From Cytospora piceicola (taxonomy: Eukaryota > Ascomycota > Sordariomycetes > Diaporthales > Cytosporaceae): a DNA stretch of 64,000 nucleotides. Shown here in pieces: positions 22,145-33,289 of this stretch (positions are counted from its first letter, which is position 1; the number at the start of each line of letters is the position of its first letter). The stretch is taken from contig JALQBC010000008.1 of the NCBI GenBank assembly GCA_023375675.1, forward strand, positions 930,001 through 994,000, written 5' to 3'. A program made the position numbers and the translations under genes. The notes under the pieces were generated by a model. It was not told the DNA's origin. It made no database searches and saw only the letters and a list, made by a program, of their open reading frames with translations.

Positions 22145-23901
22145 GCCTGGTCTGGTGCCGTGGCCCTTGACTGCTCAATTCTTCTTCGTCATTCTACCTG
22201 ATGCTACTTTAGTATTAGCTGTGCATCCATTCATGAAGGTTGGCGATGGCGAGGGAAAGGGAGGCAATGCGTGCATGCGAGGTTGGGCAGGAGGCGGAAA
22301 AGGTAATAGGGACAAATGGAAACTGTGGGAGCCGTGGGGATTCAAATTGCAAGCAGAGATGGATACGGGAATAGACGCTGATTCTGACTGCGAGCCGTAG
22401 TTGCGGTGCAGTTGAAGGATGAAGTTGTGGGAGGGCTGAGTGGTAGACGGAGTCGTCAACATACCTGAGACTTCCAAGGTTCGTCCTGACTTGTTCGGTC
22501 CTTTTTGGCGAATCGTCTGGTAGGTCTGGGGCTTTTTGCGGCTTTGTTGGTCCTGGCTAAGTATTGTATGATTGAAATAAGTGACACGGAGTAAATTTAG
22601 GGAAGGTCAAATAAAGAGGGTACTTGAGTAGGCATGTTTCTGTGAATGTTTGGTTTGTTGTTCCCGGGGCCCCTCCGTGTGGGAGGCGTTCTTGTTGTAT
22701 ATCACAGGCAAGGCGCTATACGTCTAGAATCATATCCAGTTCCATGCAGACCCTTGTGACTGTATGCCGAAGAGCTAGATTTAATATAGCTTGGCCAGGT
22801 ATACTACGCATACAGCCGTATAGCCCTAACCCATACTATGAACCCCAGGTTCATGAATGACTACCCACCCCTATACCGTTTCCAGGGCAAAGCACGGCCC
22901 TTTAGGCTGTATTTAGTTTTATCCGAGGCCACCCTGGGGCATCTCGGACCTCCGAGAAACTCAGCCTTAGACAACCACTATGAGGCCACGCCAACCTTGA
23001 TAGCTCGCGGAATCCACAGGCCGTCTCAACTCACACACTGCACAGATTCTCGCCATATTTTGAATCTGAAGGACAGACAATACCCTTGACGCCCCTCCTT
23101 GCCACCCTACCTTCTTACTACCCTACCTCCTTACTACCCTACCTCCTTACTGCCCTACCTCCCTACTTCCCTACCTCCCTACTTCTTAACTTTTTTCTTC
23201 CTATCCCCTTACTCCCTATCTCATTACTCCTTATCAATATGTCTACACTCAAGAACCCCCGTCTGACCCCAAGTCGCAGCCTAACACCAGCGAAAGCCAA
23301 ATTCTGACCAGTTGAATCCGACAGACGCCGTCAACCTGCGCAAGGAAGACTTGCTGAATGATTGGAGAAGATGCGGGCTTCCGGCGTATACGAATCCACA
23401 AGCGCCGGTTGAATCATTCGAGCGAGGAGGAGCATCGTCATGTCCCTCTGAACAGCCCCATCTTACCCCTCTCAGACGATGCATTCGCCACGATTTCAAA
23501 GAGCCTTTTCTCACACGAGACCCTGCTCCACGTGGGGCTATCTAAGGATTAGGCCACAGGGCTTTGGCACCGATGCTAAGTGGCCTGCCTCCGGGCCCCT
23601 TTGTGAGATTGAGATCTATGAGTATGTATCGGACGAAATGACTCGTGGTTCAGCACAAAATGTATAACTCTTCTTCTCGGCGGAAAGGAAATGTTTGGAG
23701 ATCAAAAGTGTAAGTTTCGCTTGTGGAAAATCTGGTCACTCATGAATTGTAGTACGATGAGCCCCCGAAGACCAAGGACGAATTGCCTGTATGCTCTGGC
23801 TTATAAACCACCTAGGTACATGAGTAGCCTGATTGCCCGGCTGCTTTTATGTTTACGAAGAAAACATGTTGGAACTGAACAGTCGCCACTCGGCGGCTTC
23901 T
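22145..23901. other. Intergenic region with pyrimidine minisatellite and small coding-like frames
   Basis: It contains a 16-bp minisatellite (23115-23178), then an ATG at 23239 opening a 22-codon basic frame, and from about 23312 a coding-like plus frame (DAVNLRKEDLLNDWRRCG, LPAYTNPQAPVESFERGG) without its own ATG. The two could be exons of a small gene, but no proper donor joins them. Nothing else is recognised. Confidence 0.4.
23115..23178 (+). repeat. 16-bp pyrimidine-rich tandem repeat, 4 units
   Basis: Units TTACTACCCTACCTCC at 23115, 23131, 23147 (one change) and 23163 (two changes), in a longer pyrimidine-only context to about 23215. It lies just upstream of a small plus-strand frame and may be promoter-like CT-rich sequence. 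Confidence 0.85.
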
Positions 23902-25341
23902 CTAGATTACCACGTTCGCAACCTCGAAAGTCTGAACCTCATTCTTCTCAAAATACGACCAGAACTTTGTACCATGCTGTACCCTGTCAGTGGCATTATA
24001 GACATACTGGTCACCGCTGCTAATCTGCGTGTTCCACCTCGGTATTGTCTGTCCATCCTTCCCGGCCGTGGAAAACTGCGAAAGTTCGAAGTTGAGATAC
24101 TGTGCATCGTCCCAGTTGACCGCAACGATGACGAGTTTCGAGTTAGCCTCGTCATATGCAGCCACCACATGGTCCGCTCCCCCGTCCAGAATTCGCATGC
24201 CTTCCCGGATATGGCGGGTGAATTGGGCAAGACAGAAGTATTTCTGGTCCGCAGATCCGACAGTGAGGGCATCGTTGTCGCCCTCGATCAGGCCCCAGCC
24301 ACCACCGTCGAGAGCCTGCCAGTACACCCAGCCGGTCAGGTGTAGCGAGCGGAAGTCCAGGATGAGATTGCTCACAAGGCTCGAGCCGGTCGCATCGAGC
24401 TCTCCGTACTCGCTGTTCCAAAGAGCCAAGCCTGCACCTGAAGCAAGACTGTACAGACCGGTCCGATTACCGCTGGACTTTTGGTATCCGTGGACATTGA
24501 TACGGCCGAGGTTAGCAATGGCGGTAGAGCCAAGGTGGTTGAATGTCGAGACGGCTGAATCGTAGGTATTCTCGTCCGAAGCTGACACGATGACGGACGA
24601 CAGTCCCCTGAGATCCAGCTCGGACCGCAACAGGGGAATTATGGACGCTTGGGTGGACGAGTCGAAATGACTCCCCTCCTGTTTGCCGGTGCTGGACCAC
24701 CAGTCCGCTGACGGCTCGTTGAACGGCTCGACACTCTCGAAAGTGACGCCCCAATGATTCTTGGCGTACAGAGCGATCCCAGCGAGATATTGTGAGTGGT
24801 TCGCGTAGTTCCAGGTCTGAAGATTGTCCGATGATCCATCGTTGGCGCCGCTCGGGTTCTTGTTGTACAGCATCCACCACATAGGCGAGTTACTGAATAA
24901 CTCAAGGTGGTTGGCACCTCTTTCAACGGCCTTTCCCAGCATAGCTCGCTGGTTAACATCAACATCCCAGTGCCAACTCGTCGAGGCCGGATCTCCCGAA
25001 GCCCAGTCCCACCAGTACCCGTCTATCTGACGTGAGGCAATCATATTAGAAGACACGGACATTGTGGCATCTTTATATGTGTTGTTGCTACAGGCGCCGC
25101 CGTTGTACCGGGCTATGTTGAACCCAAGCCCGGGAAGGCTTTGGGAGCCCAGCGTTGTCGTATTAAGGCTGAAGAAAATATCGGCGAGGTCGTCGCGGTC
25201 ACCGAAGGCCTTGGCCCACCAGGCTAGCGACACACCCCATCCTTCCCATGTGCCCCAGTTGGACGACGCATTGATGGTATATGTCTCATCGGCGACCGCA
25301 AGGGCAGCGAGAGCGCCAGCAAGGTATATCTCACGGCGCAT
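23902..25341 (-). CDS. Secreted endo-beta-1,6-galactanase (GH30 family, subfamily 5 type)
   Basis: One exon of 479 residues, the same length class as the Trichoderma endo-beta-1,6-galactanase. A short signal peptide ends near Ala17 and the mature enzyme begins with SNWGTWEGWGVSLAWWAKAF, the family's opening motif. The proposed acid/base Glu209 lies in SVEPFNEPSADWW and the nucleophile Glu311 in LWNSEYGELD, as in clan GH-A. NIARYNGGACS and SNSPMWWM form the substrate cleft. The C-terminal part is the beta-sandwich typical of GH30. It would hydrolyse beta-1,6-galactan side chains of plant arabinogalactan proteins outside the cell. The ATG is followed by an uninterrupted frame, so this is a confident single-exon gene. 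A plus-strand overlapping frame is a shadow. Confidence 0.93.
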   Translation of the reverse strand: MRREIYLAGALAALAVADETYTINASSNWGTWEGWGVSLAWWAKAFGDRDDLADIFFSLNTTTLGSQSLPGLGFNIARYNGGACSNNTYKDATMSVSSNMIASRQIDGYWWDWASGDPASTSWHWDVDVNQRAMLGKAVERGANHLELFSNSPMWWMLYNKNPSGANDGSSDNLQTWNYANHSQYLAGIALYAKNHWGVTFESVEPFNEPSADWWSSTGKQEGSHFDSSTQASIIPLLRSELDLRGLSSVIVSASDENTYDSAVSTFNHLGSTAIANLGRINVHGYQKSSGNRTGLYSLASGAGLALWNSEYGELDATGSSLVSNLILDFRSLHLTGWVYWQALDGGGWGLIEGDNDALTVGSADQKYFCLAQFTRHIREGMRILDGGADHVVAAYDEANSKLVIVAVNWDDAQYLNFELSQFSTAGKDGQTIPRWNTQISSGDQYVYNATDRVQHGTKFWSYFEKNEVQTFEVANVVI

Positions 25342-26146
25342 TGTGGACGAGCAGAAGTAAGTGCTTGAGTGCGAAGGGCACGATGAATAATAGTATGAGT
25401 GATCAAGACAGACCAGAGGTGAAAGGGTATATGCTCTTAATATTGATGGTTATAAATCTAGTGACGATTCTGAGGGAGAGAAGGCCCCTATATAGAGTTT
25501 TGAGGGACGTGGGCCTGGAAGGATCACCTAACCCACTCGTGTTATTAGTTACACCGAAATCCGTAGTTACTGTGATCTTGATATAAATCATAGCTTTGGC
25601 GCTCAAAAAGATCGTCGCGGTCTTGATTATATGCATGTGGGTGATTTACAGATATCATTGAGGGATAAACACGGAAGAAAGATCCGAGCTGGCGCCACGG
25701 CGCCACACAATACGAACGACACGAGTCTCGGGTCCTGATATTGGAAGTATAAGCTTGCTTTTGTGGGCTATGGAAGAAAGCTGATTGGTGGAATCAACCA
25801 TTCCTCTTCATTCATCACCGCATCGTGTTACTGTAACTTTCCGAATCGGGCAATTGCTCACCCAACCTGGCAGTGCTCTTCGACGATTTGGGCGGAAGCG
25901 GAAGCAGTCGTGTAGCAACCATCATCTTGGCACAACCTCTGCAGATCTCAGATGAGTTGCTGTGGTGTCCACTGTGTAGGCTTCAATAAGGAGCACAATA
26001 ATTGGTGCGCAAGCATATGAGGGCAGGTCTATCAGGTCAGGCTATGTAAAGGTTATGTCATTGAGAAACTTCCCTGGTCGAGGCTAATATCATACATCGA
26101 AGTCATAAAATCAGCCGTCTTTATCCCAACCAACCAACATCTATGC
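25342..26146. other. Intergenic, promoter of the galactanase
   Basis: No gene is recognised. An AT-rich segment at 25430-25640 includes TATATAGAG near 25490-25498, about 150 bp upstream of the galactanase start. A short direct duplication GGCGCCACGGCGCCAC lies near 25692-25707. Confidence 0.45.
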
Positions 26147-29100
26147 TCAGACCATCTCTCCAAGCGTCGTCCGCCTCTTCCCCGAAATATCATTCATTTT
26201 CTGATACACAGCCAACATTCCAGTCTGAGGAGCATGATTATGATGAGGGTGGCGAGCCTTGACCGGAGTTTCTGGAGGGGCTGTCTCGGACGCTTGGCCG
26301 TGGTCTATCACCGCGCCGCGCCTGGTCGCAGCCCTCCTGTCTTCCGCGTCCTTGGCCATCTCTCCCGAGCGGCGGCGCTCCCACTCCTGTGAGGCCCCCC
26401 TCTTCTTGGCTCGCCCCTTGAGCTTCGTTATAGCAGCGGACATTGTAGAATCAGTGGGGGCGAAGATTCGGTACATTCCGAGCTTCATGTATATCCATCT
26501 GAAAGCATCCCGCGTCATGTTGTTGGGGTTTCCGAACGCCATGTAATATGTGATGGCGACGATGGCGAATGACAGAGGAACTGATGAGCTAGTCAGTTTT
26601 ATGGTGGTAACCGGAACAATTTCAAGGAAAGAATGTGGGGTTTCATCACTTACACATCCATTTGAATTGATCCGCCAACGACATAGGTGCCCCCATACCG
26701 GCGATCTCCTTGTTGTTCATTCCGAATACACTTGATATAAATGACATTGGAAGCTTGATAGTTGGTAAGCCAACCACGTCAGCTTCTGGAGAGTGCCCAA
26801 ATCGAGCAGGGAGGGAAAGTGCCAACTTACGAAAACCACAGTCACCACGGTGAACACGAGTAGTGTGACGTTTTGCTTTTGAGTATCATCACCCTGTCTC
26901 ATGGATTGCCAGGCCTGGACGACAGTGACTTGCTGCATCTTCAAGGATATGAGGTAGTCCAACTGGTAATAGTCAGCTGGTACTACTCGCTGTGTCGCAA
27001 GGACGCATAGAGAGGCCTACACTCGCAGAGATATCGCCCGCAGACTTCAGCATGTCCTCCAATTCTTCGACATTGCTTTTGGCCTCCCCATGCATAGACT
27101 CGACATCTACCAGTGCGTTTTGTCGAGATATGTGCGCCATGGCCTTCTCTAGTTTGTCGAGTGATTCCCGCTGCACATTGGTGATCCCAAGCATTATCTC
27201 GAGATCTCTGACTATGCTCTTGATCTGGCCTTGTAGCTCTCCTTCCTTTCCGATGTCGAGGAACGGCACAATCAGGTCGCTCAAGCCGTGCTTGACGTCG
27301 GTATGTGCCAATCGGGAGAATATCCTTGCCCATTCCCAGTATTGTTCGGCTCCGAATGAATGTTTGGTGGCCTGTTGAAGCTTGTCTTAGTATTTATAGT
27401 CTTAACAAAGTCAACAGTGGGGTTTCCAACCACGTCACGAATGCTCTGCCTAAATATTTGCATGACATGAATAAGTTCGTCGTCGGGCTAAAAGGACACC
27501 ATCAGCGACTGCACAAGGGATTGACAATTGACTACCATCAAGGCAAGAAGTGACGCCCACATTGACACCGCCCATCGGGCACCTCGAGATCTGGACCTCT
27601 CCGAAGATTATCATCGCCAGGTCCAGCACGCTTCTTATGCGGCCCGTACTAGTCTGCAGTATCGTGTTCCGGATGTTTCGGTGGATCCCGGGAACTTCTA
27701 GGTGACTGTAGCCGTTCAGGTCGCCATGGTCAGGGAAACATGTGATAATCGTCTGCTCATCGATGATCCACATCCATAGCTGATCAATCATCATCAAACG
27801 GGGTAGCTTGCGTATGCGGTCTCTCCACTCCTTTGAGAATGGGTCGACCGAGTGGAAATCCAATTGTTTCGGTCTGGTTGCGCGGTGGAGGACCTGGTCC
27901 CTGGCGCTGGCATGCCACGACAGGCCCAACGTCCACTCATTAGTTTGCTCAAGTGTGCGCCGTGGGTGGAGTGGTAGGTCGTCGTTGAGATACCTCTTGA
28001 TCAGACTTCGTTCCTGGTATGTGGTCATGGCCTCGTAAAGCATAGCTGCATCGAATAGCACCTGACCGATCTCCGTGCCGGCGATAATTCTTCCCGTCTC
28101 GTCTGTGACAAAGCCAGACCACAGTGGCAATTTGCCGAATCGGCCGTGGCGTTTCATAATACTTGAAAAGGCACCAGTGGCTGACTTAGGTGGAGGCTTG
28201 TGGCCTACACCGCGAGTGGGTTCAAGCCTCTTTATCTTGTTCTCGAGTCGGAAGGCCGAATTCGGTTGCTTTCCCTGGGCACGCAAAAGCTGTAGGCCCC
28301 TTTGCCTGCCTCTTATACCCCTGAGGTTGCGTTCTACCTTGCACTTTTCTTTCCTATGCCTCTCGTTCTCCTTGTGAATTGCTTGGTTCAATTTCTGATG
28401 GTGACGAGCCGTGTCCCAGTGCAGGTAGGGCATCTGTGTGTCTCGATCAGTATGTAACACGGTCCACAGTATAGAAGGCATGGTACACCCTACAAATAGT
28501 GCAATACTATCTTTGATATCTTCATTCCCTGCCCGAAGTCAATACTCTGCAGTCGACTGATGGGTAAATATGCATACCTGTTGCTACGGAGACAGACTCG
28601 CACATCGGTCCCATGAACTTTCCAGTCACGCACGATGACTGTTGTTGGTTTTTCCAGAACCTTGGACCAAGGAGCCTTCCAGCTGGAAGCCTACCGTCAG
28701 TCGAATTCTCCGTGGAAGGAGGGCCAAATGGTTTCCCAGAACCAGGATTGAATGCAGGCTCCGGCTTTTGGCTGAAGTATTTGGTAATGGCTCGCTGTTG
28801 CTGACATATTAACCATCCGGGTACTTGAGCTCAGAGCGTATTCTTGGTTTATAAGGGGCACATACTTTAGCCCACTACAGAATCCATTGTTAGCCATTGC
28901 GCTGCTTCACTATTTGTAGTCATCTCTGAGAGTTGTCACTTACAGACATGTTGTTCGCCGGGAAATGTATGTAGTTGATGGTGTCCTCCGGCGGAATTAG
29001 TGGATTGTCCTCTAGCTCTCCGTTATCGTTGATCAGATCATCAACTGAAATTCTGTGACATGGATACTGTTCATGGAACCTTGGATCGTCAATATTTCGC

Positions 29101-29567
29101 ACTAGCCTCCCTTCTTTGAAGCGCATGAAATAGGCATTTGTATCGACATCCGGGTTGTACTCTGATTGTCGCCGCCGATTCGGAGTCTTCACATCTCTTT
29201 GCGTGTTGCCGTTCAGCGCAAAATGCATGGTACGCAGCTCCCTGACACGGTGTATTCCCTCTTCAAAGTCCTTCGTGCTTCTCCATCTCCGAAGGCCGGT
29301 CGCCAAGCATTGGATGAGACGACGGCCTTCACCAATGTCGTTTGCGAGAGCTGCTCGAAGATATTGGATTCGGCGAAGCTTCGCCTCGACTTGTTTGATC
29401 TGATCAGTGCTCAGTGACATCAGATACTCTTCTCGCTGAAAGTACTGCTCGCATCCAAGATAATGCAGGATGAAGTCCTGCGGCTTGTGCCGTTCCGCAC
29501 TGAGGCATGTTGGGACTATGTCGTGATCATCCATTGGAACAGGTAAAACATCATACTCAGTCGACAT
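26147..29567 (-). CDS. Fungal CorA-like (magnesium transporter type) membrane protein, multi-exon
   Basis: At least nine exons. Well-supported pieces: 29567-28944, a 9-nt exon at 28874-28866, 28800-28578, 28489 to about 27558, about 27505 to 27420, about 27378 to 26990, 26962 to 26830, about 26758 to 26655, and 26580-26147. The N-terminal half is helical and charged. Then comes the fungal pattern FWKNQQQSSCVTGKFMGPMC, MPYLHWDT and MMIDQLWMWIIDEQTIITCF. The C-terminal half has a coiled coil (QGQIKSIVRDLEIMLGITNV), TM1 (VTLLVFTVVTVVFLPMSF), the CorA signature Gly-Met-Asn in VFGMNNKEIAG, and TM2 (VPLSFAIVAITYYMAFGNP family pattern, here FPLSFAIVAITYYM). The tail is basic. Known CorA proteins move Mg2+; this fungal subfamily is uncharacterised and may have another role. 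Exon edges in the middle are approximate. Confidence 0.85.
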
Positions 29568-31325
29568 CGAAAATGCAGGTACTCCGGAGGGTAAATATTA
29601 TTAGTGAAGGACATTAGCTCATTGGAACACAAAGGTCAAACCGGAGACAAATGGTCGTAATACGAATATTCGGAACGGTATGAGGAACTGCCTGTCACAG
29701 TCAGAAAAGGGAGCAGAGAGGCATATATGAGGTTTCACTATCGACCACAGCATGTCGGTGTCCCCAGGCTCCTACATGCCGTGATTGAATCTGACTTGAG
29801 TTCAATTTCATGTCTGACACATAGGTGAATCAACTCCACTCGTCGTCATCCACGCTTGATTTTCAGCTTGCGCGGATGAAGCCTGCCATCCATATACGAG
29901 CTCTATACAAGTCTTCGGAGGGCAGTCTCCAGATCTGTGAACCTTGAAATATGAAGTAATCCTGATTTTAGCCTCGAAACCGGAGGCCTCGCATGAAAGG
30001 AGCAGAGACCTTGTGCCCAAGTGTCAGGTAAAGTTAGTCATACCATGAGCGCGTAATTCGAATGCCCTTTCCCAACTAGTCTCTTATTTCAAATGTTCAG
30101 ATCGAATGCCAAATTTGTTATATTTGGGTACATCATACTAATATATTGTTTTGTTTTCCTGAAATGGCTGAGAAGGGGTTCTTCAAACTGCCGCATTGGG
30201 TCCCAAGACAATCCCCAGGAGTACGGCAGCTGATCTTGATTCAATATGTGACACATGGAAGCCATTGGTTCTATGCAAGACATTTGGGGTGGGAAATATT
30301 GTGATGTATCTCACAGAGGAGCCAAGCATGGCCACCCGCCGAAGAACCACCGCTCGTATGCCATGAGCTGAACATTTCCAGGAGAACCAAACCTGGTCTT
30401 TATCAGACATGTTGAGGTTCTTTACTCTCCCAGTGTTTGATTGACTTCAAGTAGGAGAATGACAATCAGTTACCCGGTAACCTTTGGTTCGTACCAGAAT
30501 ACAAAGCGACGCCACCTGTATAAGATGACGGTACACGGCTTTGCATCTCATCTCTTGCTGACATTCTGGATTATCCACTTGTCTCAAATTCAAGTCAATG
30601 ATTGTGGAATAGTTGCACAGTGGCTCAAGGAAAAAGAGTCGTACGAGACTCGTCTGGGAATCTCGTCTAGAGCCCCTGTCTCTCTGGCTTTCGGGACGAA
30701 AGACAAGCATCGAGGAGGTTTGCAAGGCAGTTGCGATACCGGAGTGTTTGGGGTCTTGTCAATGGTGCCCTGTGCAGCTCAAATTGCAGGCGAGGAGAAT
30801 TCCATGGAAGTCCAACCCAGAATGGGAAATGGAGTCCAGACCGTACGGTTAGAAACGGCATGCTATTTTACATACTCCAGACCTACCACCGAAGTAAGTT
30901 GCCTGAGAGTGATACACAATCCATGGCCGATTGTGTAGAAATAGTTCCTTCCTTATACCTTATAATAGCCAGTGTGCATTGACTAGCTTATTTACCCTCA
31001 TAATGCTCTTCTTCCCGCTGCCAAGGCCCCTGTGACCCAGGACACCCCCCCCCCTGGCCCATGTAAGCTCTCAGCAGACTTCCTATACCAAAGAGACAAT
31101 CTCTCGCAATCCAGGCCAGTTGGAAATAGTCAGATTATCCTGTCAAGGTAAGACTTTGCTCATAATTACCTCATTAAGTATTTGGGAGAAATGATCTGGG
31201 GACGGGTTTTCAATAGCATAAACCTGGACTTAGCCCGATATGAAGGGGGGGCGGGGTCACCTCCTAGCTATATGCGTACAGTATTGGTTTGTTAAATTAT
31301 GAATAAAATTGTGTCTCTTTCGCAG
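29568..31325. other. 1.7-kb intergenic region
   Basis: No coding region I can identify. A 10-nt C run lies at 31045-31054. The right part may contain the lost N-terminus of the sulfatase pseudogene, with no recognisable motif. Confidence 0.45.
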
Positions 31326-32310
31326 TCACTACTCTGCTGTATCTCTGTGTTGCTTGATCGAGAGTCAATTTGTGAACGCTGGGCAAGACTGCAGATAACA
31401 CTAAACTTACTGAACTCAAGCCTCTGTATGTTCTGTTTGATTGTCTTTTGTTTATAGTCCCTATAGACTTGAGATATACTTTTTATGAAGAACTCTGTAG
31501 GAGGCTATCCTAATTCGTCCGTCAGAGTTCCTACGACAGCATTGAATAACCTCCAAGTGTGGCTCCAGGCCGCCGGTTACAACACATATTACATTTGCAA
31601 GCTATTTGACACCCACATCATCTCGAACTATGACAGCCTATCCCCAGGGGGCTGGCTCAAAATGGAAGGACTGCCTCCTCGGCCCCTACACATAACTGGA
31701 ATGGTACCATGCGACGGAATCGAGATCCTCCCGCAGCAACTATGAGCGCCACTCACAGATGTCATCGAAGAGAATCCATATGGCATCTTAGACGACGTAT
31801 TACGGTCAGAAGAACAATTTCTTCTCGCTATTATACCCGCACACCCACATATCAATGTATAAGACGGGCCCAGTCAGCTCCAAAGCCAGCAGATCGAAAC
31901 AGGCATCTCTTCCCAGGGAAAACATTTGAAAGGTGCCCCAGACATCTCGGCCGCGTCTCCTAGGTCTCTAGACCGCCGAAAAAAGAAGAGAAGAGTTTTG
32001 AATACAAGTATGAGTGGTACCGCAACAGGCTTGGTACACTCCCGGCTGTCGATAACCAACACTCTTGTCAAGAAGCTCGTGGATGCTAATGCGTTGGGTG
32101 ACGCTCACATGTTCTTTCTCCATCGACAATGGTCACTCACTTGGAAATTACCGCCAGAGGCCAGGGAAAGAGTGTGTCTTGAGGAGGATATCAAGAATTC
32201 GCCTATTGTGCGTCAACCTAGTGTTCCCAAATAACATGTCTCCAATACAGTGACTCATCACGCCGATGATGCGCCGACGTTCCTCCCGATGTCGATATTA
32301 CAGGAGTTCA
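31326..32310 (+). pseudogene. Sulfatase (arylsulfatase-type) pseudogene
   Basis: Remnants in collinear order but in shifting frames. Around 31326-31400 a decayed active-site region reads SAVSLCC followed by a frame change where family members have C-x-P-S-R. An apparent intron ends at 31493. From there an open frame reads YPNSSVRV and NNLQVWLQAAGYNTYYICKL, then NYDSLSPGGWLKMEG. Frame changes give LTDVIEENPYGILDD and LAIIPAHPHINV at about 31745-31860, then RRAQSAPKPADRNRHLFPG, SIDNGHSLGNYRQRPGKECV and THHADDAPTFLP near 32250-32285. Functional homologues carry these blocks in one frame (VWLQEAGYNTYY, APKPA-x-RHRHLFP, DNG motif). Stops and frameshifts separate them here, and the formylglycine motif is destroyed, so the enzyme cannot be made intact. 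Confidence 0.8.
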
Positions 32311-33289
32311 CATGACAGCCCCGGCTAATTATATGTTTTATGCATCTCCTGTCCCTTTGTACTAGACCCTGCGTGCGCCTGTAGGAAAGCAGGAGCATGT
32401 CAACGTGGTGATGTGGGTGTCATTCTCGACGAATGCAAGTTTGGCTTCGCCCTCTAGCAGAATCATACCACGAGGCAGTGAGGGCCATTGTTGAACATTG
32501 TAGCTTTCCCCATTCCGTGTGATGGTCAGGCAAGCACGTGCTCCACGATATGGCCAACCGCTAAGGTAGACGAAGAAAATCGACAGCGAGCAAGATAACG
32601 AGCGTGTCATTTTTAGGGCTGCAGACGAAGGTCTTTCCCCAAGATTTAAAACTGTGGAAGGTTCACTTTCCGCACTGGAGGCCGTGCTAGGCGCACTTCT
32701 GTTGTATTGAAGTGGTCCAGACAAATTGCATGCCGGAGCCCGTGACGGAAGTTGCATCCCGCTGGGGATTTGCAGAGCATGGAACATGATTCGAAACACG
32801 GTATGATAACTCTTACATTTCCACGCCCCAAATACGAGAGAGTTACATGGCGGAAAGTGAAGTTATCATGTGGGATCGAAGACTCGCGTTCATATGTATG
32901 ACCTTGCGCAGGGCAGTAATATGGCTGGAGACTTAGGAGACCAGTAGACTATATCTGAGACGAGCATTAGCCAACTTTGAAAGATCCTGCTCTGACTTCA
33001 CTTCGCAAGTGGGAAACATCTCGTGATTTCGACAGTGCCTTGTGTGAGGTCAATTCGTTTTCTGCATACCTGTAGCCGAATTTTGTCATGAAGTAATGAT
33101 TTGGCAGGTGCAAGTCTCCCCGTTCTATCACTGACGGCGTGTTGTTTCTACATACATGAGAAAAATACCATTCCAAACGCATTTCGAATCTTCAAACTAG
33201 TAGGCTCGAAAGGCAGATCAACGTCTTCAGAGCATTTCTCGATCTGGTTCTCGAACCAATCATCAAAGTCACTTTGACTCCAATTCCAC
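32311..33289. other. Intergenic with one unassigned minus-strand frame
   Basis: A 145-residue minus frame (32362-32799) has some coding-like sequence (SGWPYRGARACLTITRNGES, GMILLEGEAKLAFVENDTHI) but no recognised domain. It could be an exon, a small protein or chance. A methionine at 32787 or 32799 could serve as start. The rest shows nothing. Confidence 0.35.

Noticed and set aside
32362..32799. 145-residue minus frame beside the sulfatase pseudogene
   Set aside because: Partly coding-like, but no domain, no splice partner and no conserved start, so it is mentioned only as an unassigned frame.
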